Shown here: piece by piece, positions 43,626-55,079 of the stretch
Numbering within the stretch: the stretch's first letter is position 1
Layout of the letters: every line of letters begins with the position of its first letter
Assembly (NCBI GenBank): GCA_027475525.1
Contig: JAMWFC010000070.1
Coordinates: forward strand, 744,001 to 808,000
DNA length: 64,000 nt
Source: Macrolepiota albuminosa
Taxonomy: Eukaryota > Basidiomycota > Agaricomycetes > Agaricales > Agaricaceae
Reading direction: 5' to 3'
Translations under genes and position numbers: made by a program
The notes under the pieces: generated by a model
The model's database searches: none
Told to the model about the DNA's origin: nothing
The model's input: the letters and a program-made list of their open reading frames with translations, nothing else

Positions 43626-44064
43626 CCTCCAGCGAAGGAAAGAAGATTTAGACCGACTCCACGAGGTAGTCTTTAGCGCTCATCGCCAAGCAGCCCTGCG
43701 ATTCGAAACCGACCATAGCGCGACTATCAAAAATTACAACTTTCCGCGGGGAGCGCTAGTGCTTATGCGCAACTCCAAAATTGAAACCTCATACAACAAG
43801 AAAATGCGCCCTCACTATCTAGGACCTTTGGTAGTTATCTCCCGTAACCGTGGAGGCGCTTACGTGCTCTGTGAATTAGATAGTTCAGTACTGCATCGAC
43901 CTGTTGCCGCTTTTCGCCTATTGCCATACCTCGCTAGAGAACACATTGACTTGCCGCTTGAAGCGCTAGATATCGACACCGCCAAGCTTAGGGAACTTGA
44001 AGAAACAGAATTATTGGATGATGATGACTTACCGACTCTAGTTGAAGAAGAAGAAAATGATTAG
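43498..44064 (+). pseudogene. Gypsy integrase C-terminal fragment
   Basis: The frame reads SPYYAATGTHPLLPADIIEA, then LIARRAIDLQRRKEDLDRL, GALVLMRNSKIETS, MRPHYLGPLVV and GGAYVLCELD. This is the C-terminal chromatin/DNA-binding part of Gypsy integrases. It ends in an acidic tail at the TAG at 44062-44064. The His2Cys2 zinc finger and the DDE core are absent upstream, removed at about 43485-43497. 44065-44479 has no ORF of note. Confidence 0.75.
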
Positions 44065-44479
44065 AAAAGACTATACTGATAAGCTCTCAATTTCTATTAC
44101 TTATAGTACTTATCTTGCTTGCCGATACTTACTATACTATATTCAACAGACCATTCCTTACGTAGTCAAGTCGCAGCGCTAGCGTGTTGCCAACGCTTAG
44201 CGCATTGCGCAACTCTCGCCAAGGGTTTTTTGCCATGATGATTTACTGAGCGTTTCCCTTTCTCCTCAAAAATTTGTTCAAGTCCCACACCTATCACTTC
44301 TTTTGCTAAAAAACCTATCTTAGAATACTTGCCGCTTGCTTTCTCTGCTCTCTGCCGTTGCGCTAACTCAGATTACGGGACTTATCCTTCCACTCGGTAA
44401 GAAGGCGGCAAGATGTATATATGTGTACGGGAAGAAACAAAATTTTATATACACGATGGCCTATCTACCCTAAGGTCCA

Positions 44480-46778
44480 TCAGTCTTCGCCATCGGAGAG
44501 CGGCAGAGAGTCGTCGAAAGGCAAGAGGTCGCCAACCTGAACATGATTGAGGGCTTGCCACTCTAGCGCCTCATTACAGTCGGCTTGGTACTCTTGCAGC
44601 GCATCCATACTACGGGTCAAATTGGCATATCGAAGTCGCGACGCCATAATTTGCTGCCGGACTCGCTCGCGTTCGCGACCCAATACTGCACGCATGCTTG
44701 CCGCACGTACCGCCATCCGCTCTATGACTTGTGGCGGGTACAAGGCAACCACCGGGTAGACCAAGTCTTCCCCCAGCCACTCGTATGAGTCGCCAGCAAC
44801 TCTTGGCTGAGGCTGGGGGGTCCACGACGAAGGCCCACTGGAGCTCAACCAGTGCTGTGTTGCCAACTCGTCGCCGCTTAGCCAGGGGGCGACAGGCTCC
44901 AACATCGGCAGCGCCTGAGATTCGCCAGGGGCCTCCCGCAATGGCTCCTCCAAGTCGCTCTCGGCATCCTCGCTACCTGCGGCTACCGGTTCCTTCCCTG
45001 GCGACCCTTGGCCTGTCCCTTCCGACTTCTCAACGTCCTCAGGCGCCCCCATCTCGACGTCCTCTGCTGCCGACCCCGTTGGAGCGCCAACGTTGGACGG
45101 GCCAGCAGACGCGTCATCCGCCAAGTCAATTGGGGACAGCAATTGACTGGGACTGGCCTCCCCGCTAGGAGGGGGTAGGCGGCTCGCGGCAAGGGCCTGT
45201 TCCAATTCTTTCATCTCCCTGTCCTCAGCACTTGGAGAGGGGGATGGCGACTCGATACGGACGCGTTTGGCCTTTGCCTTACCCTTGCCGGGAGAAGAGA
45301 CCTTGCGTTTTTCTAGGCGCTCGCCAGCGCCATACTTGCCGACAGATTTGGAATCCTCTCCTTGACGTGTCGGTAGCGCCAAGGAGGATTTGCTAATACT
45401 GGCTGCCCTCCCGGCGGCAGCCTCCTGCCTCTGCCTCTCTACAAACTCCCTCGCGCGCTTGACCAAAACTGCTCGGGAGAAAGTCTTCTCAACAATGGAG
45501 TCTGGCGCCCCTCCCCGCTCGTGACTCTTGGCGCCGTCGATGGTACAGGCACGCTTGAGAGTGCCGCATCGGTAGCAAGGTTGGGCGCCAGTAGGGAACC
45601 AACAACTTTCGGGATCGTTGTCAGCCCAACATTTGTCGCACTAAGATCAGTTAAGTGGAAGAAAAGTCATAAAAAGAATAGTTGCTTACCGCTCCCCACG
45701 AGTCTTTGAACTCTTGGCGGGTCGCCTTGTCCACTGTGTGCTTGTTCTTCATTTCTGGGAGTTCAACTCCCGCTTCGATACCCTCATCCAAAGTTACCTC
45801 CTCCCGTCGCGGCAAGAGCAACGCCTTCAGTTCCTTGTCATCGAAGGACGACTGGGTGGGAACCTGTCTCATGGTCAGCAGAGGCACAAGCACAGTTGGA
45901 GACCACTTACCGCATACTGAGGGGCCTTTCCTTTGCGAGACTAAAAAGAATTGATTAGCGACGCCCATCAGCGGTAAGAAAAGATGAGGCTTACCTTCTT
46001 TTTCAAAGTCTTGCCCGGCTTGACTGGAGAACCCATTCTGCTTGCCGGTAGCGCTGGGTTCTGGGCACTACCAGTGCGGGAACCTTTGCTAGACCCAGCA
46101 ACGGTGGATTCCTGCCTTTTTGGGACAGGCGCCTGCTCCTTGCCGACGATCTCCTCCTCACCAGTAGTTTCGCGTCCCTCTTGCGTCTGGATTCTTTCCT
46201 TGGCGTCCTGCAACGCCTCGGCAAGCGCCTCCTCACAAATTGCTGCCATCTCTGCATCAACCTGCAGGTTGGCGAGAGGCGCCAATACCTCTTGCTTACT
46301 GTGAGGAGATAGATCAGACCACAGCTAAGTTAGAAATAACAGTTAGAGATACTCACTCAGGCGCTGGCGCGCTTACCGTCATTGGCAAGGCGCCAGAGAG
46401 GATGTCCTCCAGTTCGTCCTCAATGGTTGGAACGGGAGGAGGCGCCTAGGGACCCAATCAGCTAGCGACACGGCAAAGACTAAAAATACTTACAAAGCGA
46501 GAAAAAGGCGCTAACCAGTCGGCGCCACGATTATCGATATAACGCGCCCGGCACCACTCCCGCACTTCGATTTCTCTGTCCCAGCCGACGCCAAGGACGC
46601 GAACTTCGTACCAGCGCTCTAACAACTTCATCACGGCAACAACCAAGTTTGGAGGCGCCTCCGCGCCCACACCCTCGATGCGCTTGATAAAGTTGTTGGC
46701 CTTGGCGATGTAGGAAGAGGCAGCGTCTTGAGCCTCACGAGATGGAATGGGGGGCGGAGTTGGAATACGGAAGGACAT
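44480..46778 (-). CDS. spliced antisense gene inside Gypsy element; Zn2Cys6-like cysteine cluster protein
   Basis: Six exons on the strand opposite gag-pol (46778-46494, 46445-46377, 46294-45995, 45940-45911, 45863-45690, 45640-44480) join in frame to 672 residues. All five introns have GT-AG ends and fall in phase 0. The first exon encodes a helical region (MSFRIPTPPPIPSREAQDAA and following). Exon 3 is Glu/Ala/Lys-rich. Exon 6 opens with C-x2-C-x8-C-x8-C-x2-C-x6-C, close to the fungal Zn(II)2Cys6 pattern, followed by basic and Ser/Pro stretches with a K/R-rich GKGKAKAKRVR (nuclear signal type). A long acidic, low-complexity tail ends in SLPLSDG. No family was recognised. The gene is intact although the sense pol is defective. 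Its promoter would lie in 46779-46947 or the adjoining LTR. Confidence 0.72.
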
Positions 46779-46938
46779 ATTTTTATTATTGAGCGCCAGG
46801 AAAAGATGGGGAGAAGAAACGAAGTCCAAACTCACGCGCCAGGACTATAAACAAAATCTCAAGAACGCACGGACCACCTGTCACAAAAGCGGTAACGGTA
46901 GCCTTATTTGGTGACTGAGGACAGTCAATTTTTCAGTT

Positions 46939-46947
46939 GGGGGGAGA
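46939..46947 (+). promoter_or_regulatory. Gypsy polypurine tract
   Basis: The purine run ggggggaga directly abuts the 3' LTR, the usual plus-strand primer position. Confidence 0.75.
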
Positions 46948-47897
46948 TGATAGGACCCTATACAGGTTAGGCGCATCAACGGCAGGCTCAGCACCGGCTC
47001 CGGAAACCTTGCCGCACTCGTTCCGAACTTAGCGCACGCGTTTTACCCATTTTAAGCCATTCCCGACGGCCGCGCACGGCAAGAAGCAGATCCGATCAAT
47101 GATAGCGCCGACGGCAGCAGGAATGACAACTGACAGATGGCATCAGTCACTGACAACAGCGCTTAGCGAGAAGCTTGATGATCTATCAAAAACTGACGGA
47201 CAGCTTGGCGTTTGACCTTGGCGTCTGACACCGCTTACCGTCTCGATTTGGCGCCCAACGTCGCTTAGGTGTTCTGACAGACAGAAGGGTGATGGATTGA
47301 TGGTTTAGTACCGCGATCTGCCGCCTGGTGGCGCCAAGGGTCCTCAAAGGACGGTAGGGATCGGAAACCGTTGGAGCTACCCCTATGAAATTTTCCAGTT
47401 TACCGCACTTTGGCAATGGTTGGTCACTGGCGACGGTGAACTCCTTGTAGTATATAAAGTACTTACCGACTTGTACATACATCATCAGACGAATAGACCA
47501 GAGTTCCCCCACTTACTTCAGTCTCCCTTACGCTCAAGAGCTCATTTACGCTACGGTCGGCAACGTCAAACTCATCGGCAGTTGCAGACGCTCGCCAACA
47601 CTCGACATACTCGCGCCTTGCAACTACGGCAGGCATTATCGACGCTTAGACTTCGCTAAGCTTATCATGCTCTTGCCGCTTACCTTTGCCGTGTTCACTT
47701 ACCGCTTCTTCCTAGGCGCTTTACCTTAGCGCTTTACACTTGCCGACACCCGTTACCGATTTTTCCCCTTTTTCACAGACGCGTTCTCTGGGACCTGCCC
47801 GGGACTCCCCAAATCACTTATAGCGCGCCCAACGCAAACTCTTGGTACGGTAACACTTTAGTTACATTTGTTACTGACCAAACTTTGGGCGTCATCA
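46948..47897 (+). repeat. Gypsy 3' LTR
   Basis: 950 bp, about five substitutions from the 5' LTR by eye (for example caacggc/caatggc near its start). It ends cgtcatca before the flank acgttcaatgg. Confidence 0.92.
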
Positions 47898-48068
47898 ACG
47901 TTCAATGGTGACTGAGCGATGGGCAAGTGTTTTCTGCAGTCATGCATTACCTATATTCAGCTCAGTGGTGAGGCTTTCCCCTCTGATGCTCTCAAAATTG
48001 CTTGAGTTCTTTCCTACATGAAGTCTGTGTAACTGTTGGTTACGAGCTAAAACTATCTTGTGTGTATC

Positions 48069-48222
48069 ACACAGTGCTGAATCAGACCGCAGTATCAGAT
48101 TGACTAGAACTAGAGTGAATACAAGATGTTGTCTTATATAATACTACACAGTGCTGAATCAGACCGCAGTATCAGATTGACTAGAACTAGAGTGAATACA
48201 AGATGTTGTCTTATATAATACT
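48069..48222. repeat. perfect 77-bp tandem duplication in element X
   Basis: Positions 48069-48145 equal 48146-48222. The identity is exactly 77 bp and abutting, as at 19413-19566. Confidence 0.95.
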
Positions 48223-48619
48223 CTACTGAATGCATATAGCATTGTTGACGCTAGTAACAAGTGTGATGCTCCATTACATACCCCTCAATGAGACCAAATA
48301 CTCGGTCTTAGGAGAGGAGTTGAAGTGGACTGGAGTATGCATGGCAGTGCAATCATTAGTCGAAGACGCACATTGCATCGCTGCAGGATGTTAGTGTCAT
48401 ACTCAAGGTAGTCATGTTGGTCAGGAATACTGAATCTTGCAATATCTTAGTGCATGAGTGTGCATATAATGCAAGCAGCAAAAATAAGATAAAACTTGAA
48501 ATAAACAAAGAAAGGACTCCTCCCATGAGTCTGCTGTATCTACATGCTACACTGGAGTGCATGTCAGCCTGAAAAGGTTGAGTGTATACTCAGAGTTACT
48601 TAAAAATATATATATGGAT

Positions 48620-49069
48620 CTATGACCTGTCTGATGAAGCCCCCCTAACTGCGCCTGTCTCTGTCACCATTGACTCCTCCTCTGGTGCAACATTAATTGT
48701 GGGAGGAGAAGGTGCCAATTCCATCCTTGGTGAGGTAGTTGACCCCTCGACTGCAGGCAAATCTATCACCATAGACTCAGTAAGTGCAACATTAATCGCT
48801 GAAAGAATGGTAGTTAGCGTACCATGTGCCGACGTTTGGTTTAGGAAATTGACCCAGTTTGGGTCCATGCCAATGAGATAGTAGAGGCCATCAGCCTCAG
48901 GGTTGATTGGGAGATTACTCTCCTCATGGTGCTTAAACATAAGACAATAATAATTATTTTCAGTCATCTTCCACCATCCATCCCATTGCAGGATTGCGGG
49001 AGGGGTGCCATAAGTAGAAAAGCACTCCATGCGCTCATTATGGATTTGTTTAAAGATGTCCATAGACAT
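48620..49069 (-). pseudogene. element X ORF fragment, unknown
   Basis: 149 codons with a compact N-terminal part (IFKQIHNERMECFSTYGTPP, LQWDGWWKMTENNYYCL) and a Thr/Ser/Pro-rich C-terminus. It is probably the 3' exon of the element X gene that includes 50410-49760. No domain was recognised. Confidence 0.35.
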
Positions 49070-49759
49070 TGTTAGTGAGTAGAACTGCTGTTCCAGGAAG
49101 ACTATGCTATAAGTATAGGCACCGTCAATCCAGTCCAGTGAAATTCAGTTGTGTAAAAGGACACGTAACACATCGTCATTGGAGAAGTTCCATGCTTGCT
49201 CATCTGGCACGTAAACTTGGTGGATTTCAAGCTTTGGCCCATGTTGGGGCTTAAATAGTTGCTCAGGGAACATGGCATCATACAAGGCAATTGCCTCACA
49301 ATACAGTTTCAGACAGGCCATGACAAGAGTCATGTGCTGAACAATCACAGGTTTGGCTGCGCTATTAGCACAAAGAGCTCGACACAGTGCGAGCCTGAAG
49401 AGGGTTCACTAGTGCATGTGGTAAGCATGGTCCACTGCAATGCTCTGATAGGTGTTCTCCAGCCTGGGGTGACCAAAGATCAGTGTGTACTGTACTAGCT
49501 GATCCAAGTCGAATTGCATGGCTGGGTCTTGAGTGTGCATTACACACAGTGCTGTGGAATCATCTTCTTTCATGTGCAGAAAGTGCCCCAGAATTTGTTG
49601 TTGCTCCACAAGAGCAAGGTCGTCAGGGCCCTGCATTGGGTTGACAAGGTCTTAATATTGAGGCTCCTTCATCAGGAGCTGCATGGTTCAATCATGCAGA
49701 GCCTCAACTGTTTACTGGGTGAACATTTGCAGCTCTGTGATCAGCATGTATGCGACAAT

Positions 49760-50410
49760 TCAGTCATGACACAGGACATGTATATTTATATAATACTTAT
49801 AGAGCTGGTCAAGCTCTAAAGGAGTGTGGGGAAGACCGCATAGGGTGTGCTTGTAAACAATCATGCCTGGAATGTGGGCATGCTGGCCAGAGACATACTC
49901 ATACGATGCTGCTCTGTTGGCATCGGCTTCCATCAGCACAGTATTTGTGGCATACAAATAGTATGTGCAGTGGCTGAGTGCTCCTCTGAAGCACAAGTTC
50001 ATTTGCTCGATATCGAGCAGCTCCCACACTTTCACCCCCAAACTGTTGGAGATTCTCCCTGAGAACTCATCCTCAGCCCTATATTTTAGGGCCTTCAACT
50101 CCTTGGCATGGTTTGCCTTCTTCTTTGCTATGCACTTATTGCGCAATACTTGCTGGAATTGGTTTGCCACTGATTCCCTCTCCTCACCGTCCTCCTCCTG
50201 CTCTGAGCTTGACTCTCCATAGTTGCTCTCATTGGACAGGGACGCTACTGGTGCTTTGCCTTTTCCAGGCATGGGCTTTCCTCTTGAGGTTGCCACCAGA
50301 CCATCATATTGTTCTGGTGTGCAGGGGTCTGGAGTCAAGATGACCACAGGGTAATGCTCTGGCAGGGCCGGTGATAGGCTTCTACTCAGACTGAGTGCAT
50401 CAAGGGGCAC
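49760..50410 (-). pseudogene. element X ORF, unknown acidic/helical protein
   Basis: 216 codons. It opens MPLDALSLSRSLSP, then has a basic Gly/Lys patch (RGKPMPGKGKAP), an acidic stretch (SSSEQEEDGEERES), a Lys-rich helix (KKKANHAKELKALKYRAEDE) and a Cys/Tyr-containing C-terminal half. A decayed second copy of its start lies at about 37325 in the opposite orientation. It belongs to a repeated element; function unknown. Confidence 0.4.
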
Positions 50411-51520
50411 ACTACAGGCCTATGGACACAGGCCATACTCAAGACCTTAGCAATCCTCTTGGACACAGGAAACCACAGACCTTAGCACTCAATTATAGGC
50501 ACCGGTTATCAGTCTAAACCACCACTACTAAGCCTTCAGCATATACCACTTGTTGACCTTGGAGGATTAGGAGACCAAGGACTCAGGGCACTAGCACAAC
50601 GGTGGGGACACGACTTTGACCAAACCCCGATCAATTCTATAAAGGGGTTAGCATTAGGCGCTGCTATTGGACAAGGCACTTTAATCAGAAGTCTAAAGAA
50701 TCAGCAGCAACAGAACAGGATATACTCTAGCCCGACATTTTATTCATCAAGAATTGATACCAGATTTAGCACCGGCAGCAGAACTCATGGCATCTGTCGA
50801 GGATTTTCCGACCATACCCCACCAAGGCCTGGCCAATCGGAATTACACTAAAAAGTGAGCAGACTCATACAAAGTTTAAGTCAGTTTAGAGTCGCCATGG
50901 CCAATGGGCTATAATGCCATTGGTTGCTGTTGCCCTATGTGTGCCAGTCGCTGTTGACAGGTCACCATTACCTACAACCATGAGGAGAGGCGCTAATTGG
51001 TAGCGCTGTGAATGGACTTATTTTAAAAATATAGTAGTGCATAGTATAAAAGATAGCTACTCTGGATGTACATAACAATGAATCATAACCTCTTGAGCAT
51101 CCAAGTTATACTTAGCGTTTAAATTGCACTAGCTTGCTCGGACTTTGTCACTAAGTCGGGCACTAGCCTTGTTTATCTTGTCTTTGTCGTTTACGGTGCC
51201 ACATATGGGCACACTATGCTGTGCTACTCACCTTTTCTTCTATATTTTTGTGTAAACTACAATGCTTACCATTTGCCAGGTAGTACTTGAGGCGCTATCA
51301 TCTAGCACGTTGTTCTATCACCTCTGCTCGAGCACACCGGGACTCTGTCAGGACTCCTCATAACTATGCACGCCAAGCACTGGAGACAGCATTGTACTAC
51401 ATATACATCCAGCGCATCCAACTACAGTTGGCGTCATTACCGGTACAAACACCGACAGCATAAAGAGCATCTGGACTTCTCCTGCTTGTGTGGGAATGCC
51501 AGCAGTAAAGGCTATGACCT

Positions 51521-52548
51521 CTAGTTTGGAGGCATCAAGAGGTGGCTTGCAGCTGCGATGCTGATGAGATGGCCCCAGCTTTGCCAGAGCAGATGACATA
51601 GATTGTGGCTGAGCCACCAGAGAGGCAGGCGCATTTCATGCCAAAGTTCTCTCTTCCAGCTCAGCATGGGAAGTGCTATGAATTGGTGCCCTTGGCACCA
51701 CAGTAACAGGTTTGGACCCCATAGATGGGGCCCAAGACGGTGCAGTCTCCCGCTGATCCAGGGACAGGTCAGCCAGAGGCTCACTGATGGCAGCCAGTGA
51801 CTCTGACTGGGCCTTAGGGGCCACAGCAGATAACTGCAATGATGAGGTGACAGGCTAAGCAGGCTGCTCAGAGCATGCTGGTCATGCTGCCAATGGCATC
51901 CTGGCTCATAAAGGCTCGACCAGTTGAATGGGCTGATATCTAGTCCTCTTGACCTTGGCAGTTGGTTCCTCAAAGGATGACACTTTGCGCTTAGATGCAT
52001 GGTTGATCTCTCTAGCGCTGATATGCACTGCCTCTTCATCAGCTTGATCTGGTTGAGCAACCCCTCCATTACAACAAAGGCCAAACTGTCCTGCAGAAAG
52101 GATGCAGTTGCAGAGACTAGCTGTCCCGCTGCTTCCAATTGGCTAAGGAGTGCATCTGGCACTGCTGAGTCCTGCATTTGTGGTGCAGATTCCATATACA
52201 GTTCTACCATGGTACGGATGGTGGTCCTGTCACTGCACCTGCATACATCGGTATCAATGTATGTGAGCACGCTGGTGGTATCTGATAATAGCACTCTTAG
52301 CATGTGCTGTCCTTCAGGCACTCATAGTGCCCCTCATCATTGACCTCCATCTCTTATGAGTGGAGGGATGTCTGGTACAGAAGCAGCTCCTCACGGCCTG
52401 GATAGGCCATGCTCACTGAGTGGTATTGGCTCACCGCCAGATATGGCCACTGCCTCTGGTACTCGGAATAAAGTTGACTTTGTATATTCTGGGGTCTCCT
52501 CTCTCCACTAGAGCCTTGCAGGCTCTGATCACTTTTTTTCGGCCCCAA
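51521..52548 (-). pseudogene. element X ORFs, frameshifted, unknown
   Basis: ORF 52321-51521 starts MPEGQHMLRVLLSDTTSVL and appears helical to about residue 100. The plausible reading then continues in another frame (KRKVSSFEEPTAKVKRTRYQ, about 51920-51990), so it is frameshifted. A separate short ORF at 52548-52354 begins MGPKKSDQSLQGSS. No family was recognised. Confidence 0.35.
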
Positions 52549-52934
52549 TAGGCCATTTCAGACAACACATCAGCTACTTGTATTGAGACTTAGGAGGAAA
52601 AGAGAGAAAAAAAAATCTCCTAACTCTGCCAGTGGTGTAAACAACCACAAATATCTGCCACCTGGTCTTTCACTGGTTATCAAAGTGGCATAAACAGCCA
52701 CAATTAGTCGCCACCCAGTCACTAACCAGATATCAAAGTGGACTTCATCCACATTCATCACCTCACGTGCTTTATGCACGTTTTGCCAGCTGTTGAGGGT
52801 GTTTCATGCCCTGCAGCTCCAGGTATCAGTTCATTGCTGCAAGATCCTTGCAATTTACCAGCGGCTCCCAGGTCATATCACCTAAGCTCCACCTTACCTT
52901 GAATTCAAGGTTTCCCCTTGTCTACCTATGACCT

Positions 52935-54152
52935 ATGAGGTCATCTATGAACCATTCCTGGTCATCACCAGTTCCAAAGTCATACGGCTCTGGTGTTGTG
53001 CCATTAGGAAATAGCGCGTTGCTATTGGCCAAGTACAGTCTTCAAACGACCACTGCCATGTTACAGGTGCCCATGAATCAGTCTAGTTCACCATTGGCTC
53101 CCCTGGGCGTTAGCACTGCAATCCAGGCAGCTGCTGATCCGAAAGTAGTGCCACGGCCCAAGATATTCGAAGAGTTTTCTCTCAAAGATCAAGTAGGAAT
53201 TGTATCTGGTGGCAACCGTGGTCTTGGCCTGGAGATGGCTCTTGCATTATGCGAGTTGGGAGCGCAGGCGATTTATTGTCTTGACCTGCCTTCAGAACCA
53301 TCGAAGGAGTGGAAGAGTACTGAGTACTTTGTGAAAAAACTAGGTGGTCGGATCGAGTATGTGTCGGCTGATGTGCGAGACCAGAGAGGAATGTGGGATA
53401 AGGTGAAAGTAATTGGAGACAAAGAGGGAAGGATGGACGTGTGTATCACGGCTGCAGGTATTATTCCTAAAGTTCACGAGGAGGCCATCGAGTACCCTCA
53501 TGGTCCTTACCAAGAGGTATGTTTTGTTCTCCTGAAACCAGTAGAAAAGGACTGAGGTACCTAAGGTCATTGACACAAATGTAAACGGGTCACTATATAC
53601 GGCCCAAGGCTGCGGGACAGCAGATGCTTCGTTTTGGCAATCCAGGGAGTATTATCTTGATATCATCGATTGCTGGACATGGGAACTTGAAAGTAAGGTT
53701 TTGGATCCAATTACAGGTCAATTCTTACCGAGACTGTTCAGGAAGATGATGCAGTTGATACGGAGCAAGCAAATCAGCTGTGCTTCAGATGACAAGGAGT
53801 GTGGCATGTGAACTTGGAAACAAAGGGATTCGTGTGAATTCAATCTCTCCAGGATTCATCAGCAGCCCGTATGTGTCTATTTCATGTTTGTGGACTTGAG
53901 CTTATAACCCAAAATTACTAGAATGACAGCAGAATTACTGAAGCAACCAGAGACGTTGACGAGGTGGTCTGATAGTGCACCAATGGGTCGCATTGGTCGG
54001 CCGGACGAACTTCGAGGCGTTGTCGCGTGGTTGGCGAGCGATGCATCGAGTTTCTGTACCGGAAGCAAGTGAAGGCGCTTTTTAATACGTTATTCGGATG
54101 ACTGACCAGTTTTGATAGCATTTTTGTTTCTGGAGGGTTTCAGGCATGGTAA
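52935..54152 (+). pseudogene. SDR gene A copy, chimeric 5' end and frameshifted
   Basis: From 53039 onward this matches SDR gene A with scattered substitutions. The native presequence is replaced by an unrelated in-frame stretch starting at an ATG at 52935. Exon 2 gains a G (cccaaggctgcggg near 53604) and exon 3 loses two bases (cagttgatacgg near 53755), which together disrupt the catalytic region. The Y-x-x-x-K area (gatacggagcaagcaaa) is still readable. The end is a TAA at 54150-54152. Confidence 0.85.
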
Positions 54153-54514
54153 TGCGCATTCAAGGCAGCAAGCGAACAGCACAAGCTTGAAATCGATAAC
54201 AAAGTTAAAGCTAGGACATTCAGAGGTTTGGCAGCTCGGTAGATGATCGACTGTACAAGTTACCATGAATGTTTCATATTTTGAAAGTAATGTCATACGT
54301 CTTCTTTCGTACTCTTCAATCCTTCAACGTATGAGAAACAATCATGATAACATGGTCATCAGAACTATGGAAGGTTGCACATCAGACAGCAAACATTGTC
54401 TCTCAAGACTCAGCACTGGAACCATCATTCTAGTCAATTTCACCACTGCCACCCCTTAGCGTCAATGGTGCTGTTCAAAAGGCCAAAGACCCAACAGCAG
54501 TACGACGGAAGATC

Positions 54515-54690
54515 TTACCCCTCGAAATTACCTGGGCACCGTGACTAGCGGCAATGATAGTCTATGCCTAAAAATGGCGCTCGTTGTATGTGTACTGTGG
54601 GCTCGAGCGATTTTGTATGAGTCTGTTATGGCAACCATCGAAGGAGGATAGAATTGTCATGGACGTGAAAGGAGGAATTTAGGATATATT
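54515..54690 (+). pseudogene. SDR relic 1, second copy
   Basis: The duplicated equivalent of 14150-14320, with further substitutions (for example tctatgccta in place of tctaggccta). Confidence 0.6.
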
Positions 54691-54854
54691 GGAAGATATC
54701 GCGGTCGTAGGAAGAGAATGACGGTTAGACCTTTGTGCTGTTCCTCTCGGCGTCCTCAGCAAGAGAAGTGTGGCCTGGTCTGCCGACGAATATAGAGAAA
54801 TAACAAATTACCAGGTTTCCAGACTATTAGCCGCGTGTAGATAATAATGGAGAC

Positions 54855-55079
54855 TCATCGACTGTGTATAGAAGCCGGAGCGTCCACTTTGTCTTTGGGA
54901 AGACAAAACTTGGTGAGCATTCCGGCACACATGAAACAGGATCCTGACTGAACTGATTCATCATGGCTGCGTTCAACAGCAGCAAGGTAAGCATCAGCAG
55001 CCTTCAAGTGTTCCTCGTGTGCCAATATAAGAAGTCCATTTCCCAGGTGTTCATCAGCGTTTGCAGCATGTTGGTGAGC
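54855..55079 (-). other. MIT-like open segment, second copy
   Basis: A copy of 14490-14714 with the 74-codon frame still open. The offset between copies is 365 bp modulo the duplication distance. Confidence 0.3.

Larger units (their letters stand above)
37411..47897 (+). mobile_element. Ty3/Gypsy LTR retrotransposon with antisense gene, integrase core deleted
   Basis: 10,487 bp with 950-bp LTRs at both ends (TG...CA), a PBS, gag, protease, RT and RNase H, an integrase tail, an antisense spliced gene and a polypurine tract. The flanks share acgt (37407-37410 and 47898-47901), a plausible 4-bp target duplication inside element X. The LTRs differ at about five positions by eye, so the element is fairly young. 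Four 77-bp tandem duplications break the sense frames and are probably artefacts. Confidence 0.92.
47898..52900 (-). mobile_element. unclassified degenerate element X (copy 2) and associated repeats
   Basis: About 5 kb of repeat-like DNA whose protein-like ORFs all read on the minus strand (52548-52354, 52321-51521, 50410-49760, 49636-49409, 49069-48620). The part 50340-51000 is a diverged inverted copy of 36780-37410. No reverse transcriptase, transposase or recombinase motif was recognised. 52560-52930 is non-coding and carries short repeats ('caaccac/caccacctggtc' types). Borders are uncertain. Confidence 0.45.
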
